Origin: Enoplosus armatus
Lineage: Eukaryota; Chordata; Actinopteri; Centrarchiformes; Enoplosidae
Assembly: GCF_043641665.1 (NCBI RefSeq)
Contig: NC_092182.1
Coordinates: 20,397,241-20,461,240 of the forward strand
Direction: 5' to 3'
DNA length: 64,000 nucleotides
The first letter of the stretch is position 1. Each line of letters begins with the position of its first letter. The notes beneath the pieces were generated by a model that did not search any database, was not told the origin of the DNA, and was given only the letters and a program-made list of their open reading frames with translations. The translations under genes and the position numbers were made by a program. Below, piece after piece: positions 13,048 to 23,647 of this stretch.

Positions 13048-13760
13048 ATTACGCAGGACAATCATTTATAGTTACTGTTACATCTGTATAACTAAAGAGA
13101 GGAAACAAATTTGCATAAGACTCTCTTACTAAGTATTTAAAGTTCCTCTGTAAAACCCATAATCCACAGTTTTAATAAAAAGCAGTGACACTTGGTTCCA
13201 GTATATTATCGCAAGAGAACACATTGCGACATGTTTGTCTCTTCCCTAAATTTGAATAGTCATCTACACAAATGCGCTTAGGTGGCAACACATACACATA
13301 CCGCACCATGTTCAAAGTTGGAGCTTGGAAGGAGTTAATACCAGAATTGGTACATCAGTATTCAGACATCAAACTTAACTGTCTGAGTCTTCAGGTATGT
13401 GTGCAGGGTGGAGTAACGAAAAAACAGCTGTCTGCATTCATCCGCTATTCAGACTGTTGCTGTGCTCACTGTTCAGAAAGGAGCCGGGTTAAAGTCCAGC
13501 ACAACTGCTTGATGTATATGAATACGTCTGTGGGCAATATGACAGTCACACAAATAAAGGCATATTTATAACAGTAAAGAGTTCAGTTCATCTGGCAGAC
13601 CTGATATCATTTATATCAGGGCCTGGTCTCTGACAACAAAGAGAAGGCCTACCAAGAAGAAGGGACTCACCCGGAGAACTGCTGCCAGGAGAACAACCTC
13701 ACATGCAGACTTAGGAGCTGATAGTTGCTTTTGGGAGGAAGCAGGAGAGAAATTATCAAC
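13048..13760. other. Gene-free stretch
   Basis: Nothing recognised except that 13590-13760 may be the weakly conserved 5' extension of the LINE remnant that follows. A perfect CTGATATCA...TATCAGG mini-palindrome sits near 13599-13620. Confidence 0.4.
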
Positions 13761-13764
13761 CCCT

Positions 13765-14226
13765 CAGGATCAACGGATCCTTAGTGGCCTCAGTGTCAGC
13801 ATCACAGAGGATTTATGGTCCTCTCACACCAGCACGTTGGTGAAGAAAGCCCATCAGTGTCTCCACCACCTCAGACGCCTAAGGGACTTCAGACTGCCCC
13901 TCAAAGACTTACTTCACCTGCACAGTGGTGCATCCTGACAGGCAGCATCACTGCCTAGTTTGGGAGCAGCACTAAGAGGGACTATCTGGCCCTGCAGAGG
14001 GTGGTGCGGTAAGCTGAACGCACCATCTGAGCCCTCAGCCCTATAAGACGTTTACACCAGGAGGTGCAGGACGAGGGCTGATGGGATTATAAGACCTCGA
14101 TCACCCCAACAACAGACTCTTCTCTCCGCTGCAGTCAGGGAGGCGCTACTGCTGCCTCAAGGCCGAAACAGAGAGGATGAGGAGGAGTTTCTTCCCTCAG
14201 GCCATCTGGGTCCTGAGCCAGTGACT
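13765..14226 (+). mobile_element. LINE reverse-transcriptase C-terminal remnant (degenerate)
   Basis: Translation from 13798 reads SITEDLWSSHTSTLVKKAHQ and continues CLHHLRRLRDFRL, the post-RT-domain signature of fish LINE ORF2 proteins ('ITEDL.W..HT..L.KKA.QRL.FLRRLR'). The frame breaks at a stop at 13936. The match resumes in another frame from 13929 (CILTGSITA, stop at 13956, FGSSTKRDYLALQRVVR). The end CTTCCCTCAGGCCATCTGGG at 14189-14210 fits the usual 'FFPQAIR' close of such ORFs. At least one frameshift and several stops show it is an inactive, 5'-truncated copy. The exact clade (jockey/L2/Rex-like) cannot be decided here. Confidence 0.8.
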
Positions 14227-14230
14227 CTTT

Positions 14231-17200
14231 CTTCGCTTACATAATTTATTAACTCATGATTGTAATACATCCACACACTGCTGATATGATACGTGCCGGT
14301 GGCATAGTTTAAATGTTCTGAAACTCATCCATGGTCATACGGTTTCATTTCTCTGAAATGTACGGATATACTGTTTTATAGATTTATAACCTGGTCACTC
14401 ATTCAATATCTGTTTGATATAGAAATATAACCGGTTATTCATGTTCTGCAACAGTCTAACAGTTGACTTTCCCTTTTAATTATCATTTCTTATGCATAAG
14501 AAACCACTTTAGAAATGGATAAAAACTCCAAATGAGCCAAAGTTCAAGTGAAAGGAGAGGTGTGAACAGTCTACAGGCTGCGCCTCAGGTTGATTGATTT
14601 GTCTGAGGCTGCTAAATGTTATGTGTTCATGCTCATAGTGTTGTCAGTCTTTTGATATGGGAGGTCATTTCACCAAACTGCATCAAAACTTTATTGTGCG
14701 GCATTCAAACAATAGGATAAAAATTCAATGAAAATACTACACACATATACTATATAGTCGCAATACTCCAGTAAAATTTTGCCCGGTATATCACAATAAA
14801 AGGTAAAAACACACCCACACCATGTGTTTTAAGAACCTCCAATAGGGCAACGTATGCTACGTAAATTATCATGATTATCATGGAGATATCATTTCAATGA
14901 ATCTCTAGACATTTAAGGGTCCTATGTTTATTTGCATCTTGCTTCCTGATGTTTTTTCATATAATTTGCATTACAAGTACAACTAAATTAAAATGGTCAA
15001 CATGCTGCTTTTGCTTTTTCTGTCTCTTGGATTAAATTCAGTTATCTGGTTTAAAGGAATGGGGTAGATCAATAGAAAATCCCTAAATCAATGTATGCAT
15101 TCACAGAGCATGCTTGAATGTAAATAACTTTTGCATATCTTTTGTTTATGTTTACACCACGCATATGCATGTACACGTCTACACATATACATATACAGTA
15201 CACTACCTTTAACACGCTCAGCATGTAGAGAGAGTCGATGACCTCTGTATGCTTTTTTTTTTCCCTGAGAGTCAGAGTGGCTGCTGTGGAAGGATTAGGC
15301 GATTAGAAAGACAACGCTCTGAGATTGTCCAGCAGGCCTCATCAGATAAAACATGTTTAGAGCAAACAAAAGCCCGGCTCTGCGGTGTCGGAACATCGCC
15401 AGACCACTTTGATCTCCTCGCTCTTCCTATCGAGGCTACAAGAATCTCCCTCACATCTTCAGATGCCTGTCTCGCAATCAAAGCCTTGTCAGATGTGGGG
15501 GCTCGTTTCTCAGTACTGCCCCGGCTATTTTCAGATTAATTACTTGACAGCCCCTCTGAGGGCCAAGAGGTTCTGCCAGCCCTGCAGGTTTCAACTCTTA
15601 ACAAATCTCTGACACCGTACACATGTAGGAGACTCTCTGCTCTGGTGAATAATATATTATGTTGTTAAGTTATGTAACAACAGCCCATCAACTGGGGCTA
15701 ACGAGGACTGGTTTCAAAAGTTTTACACAATCTGCGGAATTGATTTCTGCCCTTCTTTGTCCCTCTCATGTTTCCCACTCACATTCGATAACAACGGTCA
15801 GTCGTGTTCTTTCATATTGCAATATCAGCCTTTCGCAAGGGACAAAGCTCTGATTAGATTTGTTTGTGAAGGACAAATTTTAAAAAAAGCGGGTTGATTC
15901 AATAAAGAGAATTTACACAGTGGGTGTAAACTTGTTATTCAATTTGGCAGCGCCAGGTAAACTGATGGACAGCAGTAGATGGAATCCACCCAGACTCTTC
16001 TGAATAACATCCATTATCGTCCACAGTCCACTTCAAATTACCCCCCAGGAGACCAAGGCAGGATTCATTTTCTTGAGCCCATCCTAACACAATTTCAAAA
16101 AAAATTTCCTTAAGTGTTTGCACATGCATGTATGTTTGTGTTTGTCCTCAGGCTTGCCGTAGGAGGATATTTTCGAGCAGAGCCTGATCAGATTTACAGT
16201 CGAGAGAGTGAATAAGACACGTGGGAAATCTAGTCGAGCTGAACTCATCAACAGAAGTGCTCAAGTATTGTGCTAACAAACTGCATTCTCAAATTGTTTC
16301 ACTATGGCTCAGCAATAGCACTCAGCCTCACATTATGTTTGTGGAAGTCATTTTAATGTTTGCATATTTCATTCTCAAAATGGCTGAGACAGAAAACCAA
16401 AATGCATTATTTATCACAATGCAGCTTCAATTAGATTTATTGCAGCCATCATCAAGTAAAGCTTTGACTTATGAGGGTTATTTTGAGCCGATTAATTATA
16501 CACTCTACTCATATAGCATGAAGTCTACCCAGTGCTGTGTTTGTGTGAAGCAAACAAACCTGTTGTGAACGTCGTCATTTTTGGGATCAGTTTGGTGGCT
16601 CAGATGTGTCTTAACGTGAATGCTGACTGAGCCTTTTCCGGGTGACATTTCTGACAGATCAAGAAAGCCTGTGTATTGCATTATTTAAGTGTAAGTGCCT
16701 TCTCTCACTCCAAATATTTTTTGATTTGAGACACTGAGGGAATTCAGAGAGAATATTACGGATGCTGTTTCATTTTAAAACTTTTGACGCTCCTCTAGCC
16801 GCACACTTGGAGATGAGTAGTGAAGAACCGCTTTTTTAAGCTTCCTAAAATTTTCCGTTTCTTGTTTAGTTTTGTCTTTTGTGTCCAGTTGAAGTTTTAA
16901 CTCCGTGTCCAGGGCTTTTGTTCCTTTGGCTGCTGGATGCTGTAAAATGCTGCATGCCCTTGTCAACGTTTGGAGGTGCTCAGACAGACCATAATGATCT
17001 GGCAGGAGTCCAAGACACTGCAACACATGAGGAGACGAGGCTCTGCTGCTGATACTATAGGTTGGAAGTGGTTGTCCTCTCGCTTTATCTCGTCCTATAA
17101 CAAACGGAGCTCCCTGAGGGGCTCACTGTTGTGCAGTGAGATCATGTGTAGCAGTCTGATACTGAAAGCTGGTTCTGAACTGAAACTGGTTCCAAATTTA

Positions 17201-17480
17201 TAAGACCTGGGGATTTGTTAAGAAACATGGTTTTTGATTCCAGTAATTGAGTCCTGAAAGTTTGGACCTATGAATTTCTGCTTACTTATTGTATGCATCC
17301 TTGTGTGTGTATAGTGATAACAATCAGGTCGACCAGCTCCACTTAAAAGTGTGATATAACATAATGCTATCAGATTAAGAATCATAAAAACTTTATTGTT
17401 CATCATATGCAAAGGATGAGTCTCTCTGCCTCACATAACGGAGCAATATTTTGACTATTTTTTGACGTTTTTTCCACTTC
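14231..17480. other. Gene-free stretch
   Basis: No exon or element recognised. The block at about 15280-15620 is GC-balanced, free of simple repeats and unlike its AT-rich surroundings, which makes it a candidate conserved non-coding element. Overlapping open frames on both strands there are short. Confidence 0.4.
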
Positions 17481-17489
17481 GGTTTTGGT

Positions 17490-17670
17490 ACAAATAAGAT
17501 ATAACATGTTAAACAGTGAGCTTTAGAGGAGTTTTGGACAGAGCCAGGCTAGCTGTTTCCAGCCTTTATGCTAAGCTAAGCTAGAGAGTGATATCGATCT
17601 TCTCAGTTTAACTCTCTGTGAGAAAGCGAACAAGCATGTGTCCCAAAATGTATTCCTTTAAATACAAAGG
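17490..17670 (+). repeat. Common fish interspersed repeat
   Basis: The phrases GAGCTTTAGAGGAGTTTTGGACAGAGCCAGGCTAGCTGTTTCC, TTTATGCTAAGCTAAGCTAG, AGTGATATCGATCTTCTCAG, AACTCTCTGTGAGAAAGCGAACAAGC and CCCAAAATGTATTCCTTTAAA correspond closely to an abundant fish repeat as I remember it. It lacks coding capacity. Its mobile-element class is not evident from this copy. Confidence 0.75.
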
Positions 17671-19120
17671 TTTGGTATTCAACAGACAGTCCTTTGATGT
17701 ATTTTCTTACTTAATTAACATACTGATAAACTGCACCAGAATCTGCTAATAACCAGAATCAATGAGCAGAACCAGTGTCTATAAAATCCAAACTGAATCC
17801 GAGCATATCCTGTGTTTATTTATCTTCGCTGTGTGCTGTACTTTATTACATGGTGTCATTAAGTAGACAGTACAGTCCATGACACACTAAATCATTCTCA
17901 TTGCTTTAATAAATCGATTAGAGAACTTATAGTTTTTGCCAAAAAGTCCTTCGAGAGTCATCTTTCCTGTTCTCTTCCTTTTATGACTCGTCTCACATTC
18001 ATTTACTCCTTGTATCTCTTAAAGGCCAGCACCCTCTATTTCACCTCCCTCTCCTTTTGATGACACAAGGTCACAAGAGGTCAGCGAGCCCTGCTCCGAA
18101 ACATAATTGAATTTCTTTTGACCATGGCCTGTCATCATTAAAAGTATTTGGAGGGTGTGCGTTTCTCTCCTTCATTAGCAGGCTCTTGAGTAGAGTGGAC
18201 CAGGTCAATATGACCTTAGCATGGCTCTATTTAGTAAAACATTACTCAACAAAGAGTGTCCCAATCCAGCTCTAAGTTCATGACATTTAGATGAGCCTTC
18301 AATCGAACCCTTGAAAATGTAAATTTATCCTTTCTGTCTGTAAGAAACCCTGTTTAAAAATTATTCTCTCAAAGGTGATTAATTTGTAGGAGTGCTCCTA
18401 TGTGCTCCCAGTGCAAGTACGTTCACACATGAATGCCGGCTCACACGCATGTAATCGGGCACAGATAACGAGTACAACTTCAGGAAAATGTGTGACTCAT
18501 GCATCTGCATTTAGTCATAAAAGCCTCTTATTTGTCAATACCCCAGTCGACTCTCTCGCTCTCTCTCCTCTCTCTTTCTGTCTCTTTATAACAAACAAAC
18601 TGCAAAACCTACAACCTTTTGGTAGCTACACATTAGCAACGACATCTCTGCCTATTGACGACAATTCCCCGACGCTCAAATGCATGTATTTTTACACTGT
18701 CTCTCACACACACAGGCACTCAGAAGAAGGGTCACTATTTTAGTTTCATTGTAGTATTACATGCATCTACTATCATTGTAGTTTTCACTGCCTCTACCTC
18801 CCATACTGTAGCTGAAGGGTTGCATTTGGCAGTGTCTGATTGTTGTAAGGGTTTGGGCTAATCCAATAACAGGGCCCTGTTTGTAGACAAGACACTGTTG
18901 AGTTGTCAGCAAGCCATGCTGCTTAAGAAATAAGAAAGCCTTCAGATGCCTGAGTGAGTCAGCAGTACATGCACAGAATAGTGCCCACAGTAAATTTGAA
19001 ATGCATTAATTAAACTTTCTGATGGTTGAATTGAACCAAATAAGAAAAAAGTGAATAGCAGAGTAAGAATTTGTCTTCAGAAATCGTTGGTATACGAGTT
19101 CTTGCAGCTCTGTACAGACC
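17671..19120. other. Gene-free stretch
   Basis: No gene recognised. A CT-rich patch lies at 18547-18590. The interval 18060-18340 has a non-repetitive texture that could be a conserved element but gives no direct evidence of function. Confidence 0.4.
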
Positions 19121-19169
19121 AATGAATTTCCTTCTTTGGATAATAAAGTTCAATTTGATTTTATTTGAA
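19121..19169 (+). mobile_element. LINE 3' tail fragment
   Basis: CAATGAATTTCCTTCTTTGGATAATAAAGTTCAATTTGATTTTATTTG has the form 'aatttcc...ggat-aataaagt' followed by short tandem TTTGATT-like units, the usual 3' end of several fish non-LTR retrotransposons. It is very short and therefore only a remnant. Confidence 0.6.
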
Positions 19170-22100
19170 GCGATCTTTAAAGGTTAGCCACGTTCACCTC
19201 AGATCTACTTGATTGAATCTGTGCTTTCAGTAAATCCCTGGATGGAAAAAAAGGAATTTTAAAGTTTTACCTCAAACTAAAATACACTGAATAACAACTT
19301 TTTATCTAATATTATTTTGCGTTTCTCTGAAACATCCACTTTCATATATATGTTTTAACGTCATCCAGTCTTATCAATAGATTTCCTTTTGAAAAGTGTA
19401 ACTGAGCCTTCTGTTTGTTCTTATTGGGAAACAGCTGCTGTGCCAGCAGGTCCCTCTGCTCCAGTGCATTCAGTGCTTGTCTGCCGTCTTCCTCGTACAT
19501 TCCTACTTCTCGTTGCCTTGAAGCACAATCAATTCTTGTCATCCAACATATCTTTGGATATAAATGGTGCAAAAACAACAGTTTTGATGTCAAATAAACA
19601 AATTTTGAGTTCCAACACCTGCTCCATTTTGTAATCTTGCAGATGCTGTAATTGTATTGTATTGGGTGAAAGTCCTTTTTAAACATCCAGCAGACTGGTG
19701 TAAATGTGGTGGTGACTGGCAGATGAATGCAATAGACCACTTCCTCCTTGTGGTTCGCAGATATCCTGAAGTAAACACATTTCTTTGCCATCATCTGCCT
19801 GACAAGTACATGCTCTCTCTCACCTGTCCTTTGTTCTACATCTAGGTGATGTATCAACCACCTTCTCCCTGTCCTCTCCCTCTTCATTCTACAGAAGATG
19901 TCCTTCCCTCTCCAAACTATCTATTGTGTGCTGACTGTAAACAAGACATGACTACCCCAGTAAAGTAATACAGACAACCGAGAAACTGAAATTTTCTGAT
20001 TCTGTGTGAAGTTTTTAGGGCCAGGGACCATTTCAACAACTGATCATGTAATAGACGTTTTATAGAACACTCTAATACGTAAATAATTCATACTGAGATT
20101 ACTTGATGGCACCATATGTGAGTCAGTAGAGAAGGTATTGAGTTACATGGGTGGCATACATGGGTGGTTTTGAGCTGTTGATTTCTAAACATAGTGCATG
20201 AATTTGCATTTTCTCAAGGAGCCCCATTTCAAGGTCAGTTTTGTCCAACAAGACGTTACATTGCTCAACAATGTAAAACAACAAATTACTCAAACTTACA
20301 GTTGGCTCCTTGCCTGCCTTGTTTCCCTCTTAATCAAAATATTGCTGAGATTTGGCAGTGTGTTAGCTAACGTCAGCTGGTTTGGTTGTGTGCAAAATAA
20401 GCTTTCATTTCATTCAGCCAGCTCGCATGGAACGGTTATATCAATGTGTGAGTTAATGTTCGGTGTCCAGGCTGTGACATTTAAACCTGCTCAGAGGGGG
20501 ACAATAACCTCACTCCACCTGTCTTTGGGGAAATTTGAGTCTACAGGTGGTGGGCTGAGCATTGGGAGCTTGACTAGATCACCTGATTTAAAAGGGTGTG
20601 TTGGATATGTGTTGCAGACAGTCATATATGTCACACGTGTGTGTATTAGCACTACTTTTCAGACCTAAATGTTGGCATTGTTTGTCACATTAGCCAACCA
20701 TGTTAGCAACTAAAATATTAGTGGGACCTCCAGTACCACTAGTGGAAATAGTTACGGTCCAAAAGGGCGACAAAATTTAATTTTATGGAAACATGATGGT
20801 GCAAATCTATTTCACCCTAGCGTCCCATTTCTATTTAATGTTTATTATTTTATGTAGCATGGACCACAGCATTTATAGCCTGAGCTAGTTTGCAGTGCTC
20901 AACCTGAGATTGACCTTTTATATAAAATACCTAAAACTAGATATGACATCAAGAAATAGCTAAACGTCTAAACAGCTGAGTAGACGTTACACTGGGTTGT
21001 TGTCCTTCATGCAGCTTAACAGACGCTTGGTATCCGCTGCACAAAATTAAGTTAACCATTTACTAGTCCACTAGCTTCCATCCATCCAAACGACAGCAGT
21101 AACGACCAGTCATTGTGGAGTAAATGTCCTGCCCACAGTGACTGTTGCAGGGCAGGACTCTCATTTACAGTAGATGTCTAGTATTGATCAGTACTACATC
21201 TACATAATCATCATCTCGTGTTTGAAAGCAGACCGAGGCTACAGTAACATCAGAGTTCAGTGTGTGAGGCACATTCATGTAGTATTGTTAATGACGTACA
21301 CTTGCTGTTTTCCTGTTTAACTCCACATCATTTAGAAAACAAGAAAAATCTCTGTCGTCCTGTGTAGCCAGTTAACCATGTCATGGTTAACCAAATAGAT
21401 AGCTTGCTTCAAACTTCACATAGTATAATCTACATTAAGCAATGATGAGCATTCAGGACACAGCTGAACCGACTGAATGTTTCAACTCTGTAAATGCGAA
21501 GGCTCTCCCCTCATGGATATTACAGTATAATGTAATTTGTGTGTGTCTTTTGTTATTACAAACAAACTGCTGGCTGTGGTGTGAGTACTAATGAACCAAG
21601 AGAAAGAAATGAATCTGTACACACAGCTCAGTGAAGAAATTTATTGCCAAGCTTCAAGGTATTGGTTCTTTGTCAACGTAATTGTACCTTGACAAAACCA
21701 GTTTTGTTTGAGACACTGGTAATAAATTTATTCACTGGAGCCGAGCATGCAGTTATATCTTCTCTCCTTCTCTTTTTGTTGAAATCTATTCTGTGCATCA
21801 GCGCTACCATGACTAAAACCAAGATTAATTGCTTTCATATCTCTGGTGTGGGATCACAACCGCTGTGCCACACATAGAAACACACACGCAGAGTGTCTTC
21901 GTACTACACACGCTTTTTGCACACGGTACACAGTGTACCAGATCAAAATGAATCTGCATGGATCAAAATGAGACCGGTCTAATTGACAGTGAGGCTTCAG
22001 TGCTGTGCTGACGGCATACATGTCCTCTCAGTTGGAACCAAACATTTCTACACTGTAAAGGGTGGAGTAAAAGAAAAAATATAAAAGATTAAGAACCATC

Positions 22101-22500
22101 CTCTGTTTTGTTAGCCGCATGTTCACAGAGAGCAGAGAGGCAGGTGTGTGTATGCATTTGTGCATACAGAAAACCTGATGCACCCTATTGCTGTTACAGT
22201 GTGTTTTTCCATGTGTGTGTGCATCATGTACATGGCTCTCCGTGTTTGTCATAAATGCATACAGATGATGTTGATAGGGCTTGTTCATCCCTTGAAGGAA
22301 ACACAGGCTCTATTTGCATCTGGCATTAAAGTAGCGAGTGAGCGCGGCGGCTTATTACAAAGCCGACAGGAGGAAAAGCCGATGTATAATGCACCTCTGT
22401 GGACAGAAAACATCAGAGCAGTGAGGCTACCGCCTGCTCACTCTTCTAACAGCATCAATTCCACTTCCCCAATCACCTCTCTGTGTGACAGCCACGATGA
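19170..22500. other. Gene-free stretch upstream of the slc12a5 promoter
   Basis: No exon recognised. A 181-codon open frame on the - strand (19342-19887) is of a length expected about once by chance in this window and shows no family signature. An imperfect inverted repeat lies at 21120-21168 and a 13-bp tandem duplication (TACATGGGTGG x2) at 20144-20167. The KCC2a-specific alternative first exon (expected to encode an RFTV motif near its start) was looked for and not found. Confidence 0.45.
21120..21168. repeat. Imperfect inverted repeat / hairpin
   Basis: GTAAATGTCCTGCCC at 21120-21134 pairs with GGGCAGGACTCTCATTTAC at 21150-21168, with a 15-nt loop and a bulge of a few bases in the right arm. 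The GTAAATG and TCCTGCCC segments each pair perfectly. It could be a decayed palindromic element or an RNA hairpin if transcribed. Confidence 0.6.
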
Positions 22501-22530
22501 GAAGAGAGAGGCATGGAGGGAGGGGAAAAA

Positions 22531-22538
22531 TATATATA
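22531..22538 (+). promoter_or_regulatory. TATA-like box, candidate slc12a5 core promoter
   Basis: TATATATA follows a G/A-rich flank. A start site about 25-30 bases downstream (about 22560) would give a leader of roughly 570 bases before the ATG at 23131. A CRE-like octamer (AGACGTCA, 7 of 8 to TGACGTCA) is found further down at 22878-22885. TATATATA strings are frequent in AT-rich DNA, and the CpG-rich context suggests starts could be dispersed, so this call is tentative. Confidence 0.3.
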
Positions 22539-22703
22539 GAAGAAATCACACTACTGCTTGAATATGCAATCAGTTTGGCAGCTACAGTGACTGAGCAACA
22601 TCATCTGAGCAAGGGAGAGTGAGTGTTTTTTTTGTATCTGTGAGTGGGAGAGATTGAGATCAGGAGCGAGAAAAAAAGAGAGAGACAGAGAAGCAAAGAG
22701 GGA

Positions 22704-22733
22704 ATGAGGGAGAGAGCAAGTGTGCAGCTTTGA
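22704..22733 (+). promoter_or_regulatory. Candidate upstream ORF in the slc12a5 leader (9 codons)
   Basis: ATG at 22704 opens a nine-codon frame (MRERASVQL) closed by TGA at 22731-22733. If the transcript starts at or before about 22700, ribosomes would meet this ATG well before the KCC2 start. Its context (GGAATGA) is weak, so leaky scanning is likely. It exists as a uORF only if the transcription start is upstream. Confidence 0.3.
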
Positions 22734-22775
22734 GGCGTTCCATCATCTACCAAACTCCTGCAGCTTCCCTCTTCC

Positions 22776-22852
22776 CTCCTCCTCCTCCTCCTCCTCCTGG
22801 AGAGAGAGAGAGAGAGAGCAACAGAAAGAGAGAGAGAGAGAGAGAGAGAGAG
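22776..22852. repeat. (CCT)n and (AG)n tracts in the slc12a5 leader
   Basis: A CCT trinucleotide run (22776-22798) directly abuts two AG dinucleotide blocks (22801-22818 and 22827-22852). The strand thus switches from pyrimidine-rich to purine-rich at one point. Both tracts are prone to length variation. Confidence 0.9.
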
Positions 22853-22860
22853 TCACGCTT

Positions 22861-23190
22861 ACAAGCCAGCGGAGAAGAGACGTCAAGAGGAGGATCTACA
22901 AAGGGAGAAAAAAAAATCCTTCTCTCTCTTCTGCTGCTTCTCTTCGTGCATCCTACGGGCAGCGAGGAGCGAAGAGGAGCGAGGAGGATCCGGCTGGCAT
23001 ATTTTCTACGCTGCTTCCCCCTGCGATTTCTGTGGCTGTATAACAGTGGGTGGAGCGCAGGGAGAGCCGCCGAGAGCTCGATCGGTGACATCGCTCCGCA
23101 GCAGAAGAAGAGTGCCGTAGAAGAGCCGGGATGCTTAACAACCTGACCGACACAGAGGAGGGGGACGGGGGAGCGCAAAGCCAGGGTGAG
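22861..23190. promoter_or_regulatory. CpG-rich island over slc12a5 exon 1
   Basis: About 22 CpG dinucleotides are countable in roughly 325 bases, far above the CpG-poor surroundings. They include dense clusters around GAGCCGCCGAGAGCTCGATCGG and through the coding start. This is what an unmethylated vertebrate promoter looks like and supports active transcription initiation nearby. Confidence 0.7.
23131..23185 (+). CDS. slc12a5: KCC2b first coding exon (K-Cl cotransporter SLC12A5), partial gene
   Basis: The exon encodes MLNNLTDTEEGDGGAQSQ and one base of a following Gly codon. As I recall it, the mammalian KCC2b isoform begins MLNNLTDCEDGDGGANPG, so 13 of 18 residues agree, including the first seven. 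KCC2 is the neuronal K+/Cl- symporter that lowers intracellular chloride and makes GABA-A and glycine receptor currents hyperpolarising. This segment would be the extreme cytoplasmic N-terminus, before the first membrane helix. The ATG has G at -3, and an in-frame TAA lies upstream at 23041. The exon ends in phase 1 before GTGAGT, matching the Gly junction expected between exon 1b and exon 2. The remaining roughly 1100 residues are not in the window. Two slc12a5 paralogues exist in many teleosts and this exon cannot say which one it is. The evidence is short but distinctive, and the nearby RE1 supports it. Confidence 0.82.
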
Positions 23191-23191
23191 T
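23186..23191 (+). other. slc12a5: 5' splice donor of slc12a5 exon 1
   Basis: CAGG|GTGAGT is a near-consensus U2-type donor placed exactly where the KCC2b N-terminal homology ends, leaving a phase 1 intron. Confidence 0.75.
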
Positions 23192-23285
23192 GATGGGATG
23201 TGTCATGCAGTCACATACACACGAGCAGATATGCATAAACAGGGACATTCACATGGCAATGCAACACACACAGATACTGTACATC

Positions 23286-23294
23286 TGCCCACGC
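23286..23294 (-). promoter_or_regulatory. EGR-like site just inside intron 1
   Basis: TGCCCACGC reads GCGTGGGCA on the - strand, 8 of 9 to the EGR consensus GCGTGGGCG. EGR4 is reported to activate mammalian KCC2 through a promoter site. A single 9-mer match about 100 bases inside the intron is weak evidence on its own. Confidence 0.25.
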
Positions 23295-23602
23295 AGATGA
23301 AACACATAAAGGGAAAGTAAAAATATAAATACCTTGCAAAAACACACAACATGCACAATTTAGGTTTACACGCGCAACCTGATGGGAGTAAGCGGTCACT
23401 GGAAGAGGAAGTGTGTGTGCGTGTGTGTATGTGTATATGTGAGTGTTACAGCATTGTACGGTGGTCGGCCTGCTTGCCTCCTCTGCTGCTGCTCTTACTG
23501 CAAGGCTGTTGTGACAGGAATAGTAATGGGCTCACTCCATACGATGGATGGTGAGTGTAAGGGCATTACAGCTTTGTCCATCACACGCACACACTTGCAC
23601 TA

Positions 23603-23604
<2 letters not shown>

Positions 23605-23645
<41 letters not shown>
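23605..23645. repeat. (AC)n microsatellite
   Basis: Pure AC run of about 20 units, 420 bases downstream of the exon 1 donor. Confidence 0.95.

Positions 23646-23647
<2 letters not shown>

Larger units (their letters stand above)
22560..23130 (+). promoter_or_regulatory. slc12a5: Putative slc12a5 exon 1 5' UTR / promoter-proximal region
   Basis: This is a strongly purine-biased leader: GA-rich from about 22600, then (CCT)n at 22776-22798, (AG)n at 22801-22818 and 22827-22852, then CpG-rich sequence to the start codon. The frame of the KCC2 ATG contains a TAA at 23041-23043, so the coding frame cannot extend far upstream. The start of transcription is not directly visible; the upstream boundary is set by the TATA-like box. 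Confidence 0.5.

Noticed and set aside
13798..14226. Possible host gene exon with RT-like peptide
   Set aside because: Frameshift and stops at 13936 and 13956, with homology to LINE ORF2 ends, make it a dead retroelement.
19342..19887. 181-codon open frame on the - strand, the longest in the window
   Set aside because: At this base composition roughly one such frame is expected by chance in 64 kb over six frames. It shows no domain signature, and frames on the other strand overlap it.
1..22500. KCC2a alternative first exon (SPAK-binding RFTV-type N-terminus)
   Set aside because: Searched by eye for codons of an RFTV motif near an ATG and a donor; none convincing. It may be upstream of the window or absent.
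22720..23178. Long overlapping open frames on both strands across the KCC2 leader
   Set aside because: They depend on non-ATG starts and run through CCT/GA repeats, giving Ser/Pro and Arg/Glu low-complexity peptides. Only the ATG at 23131 has a homologous N-terminus.
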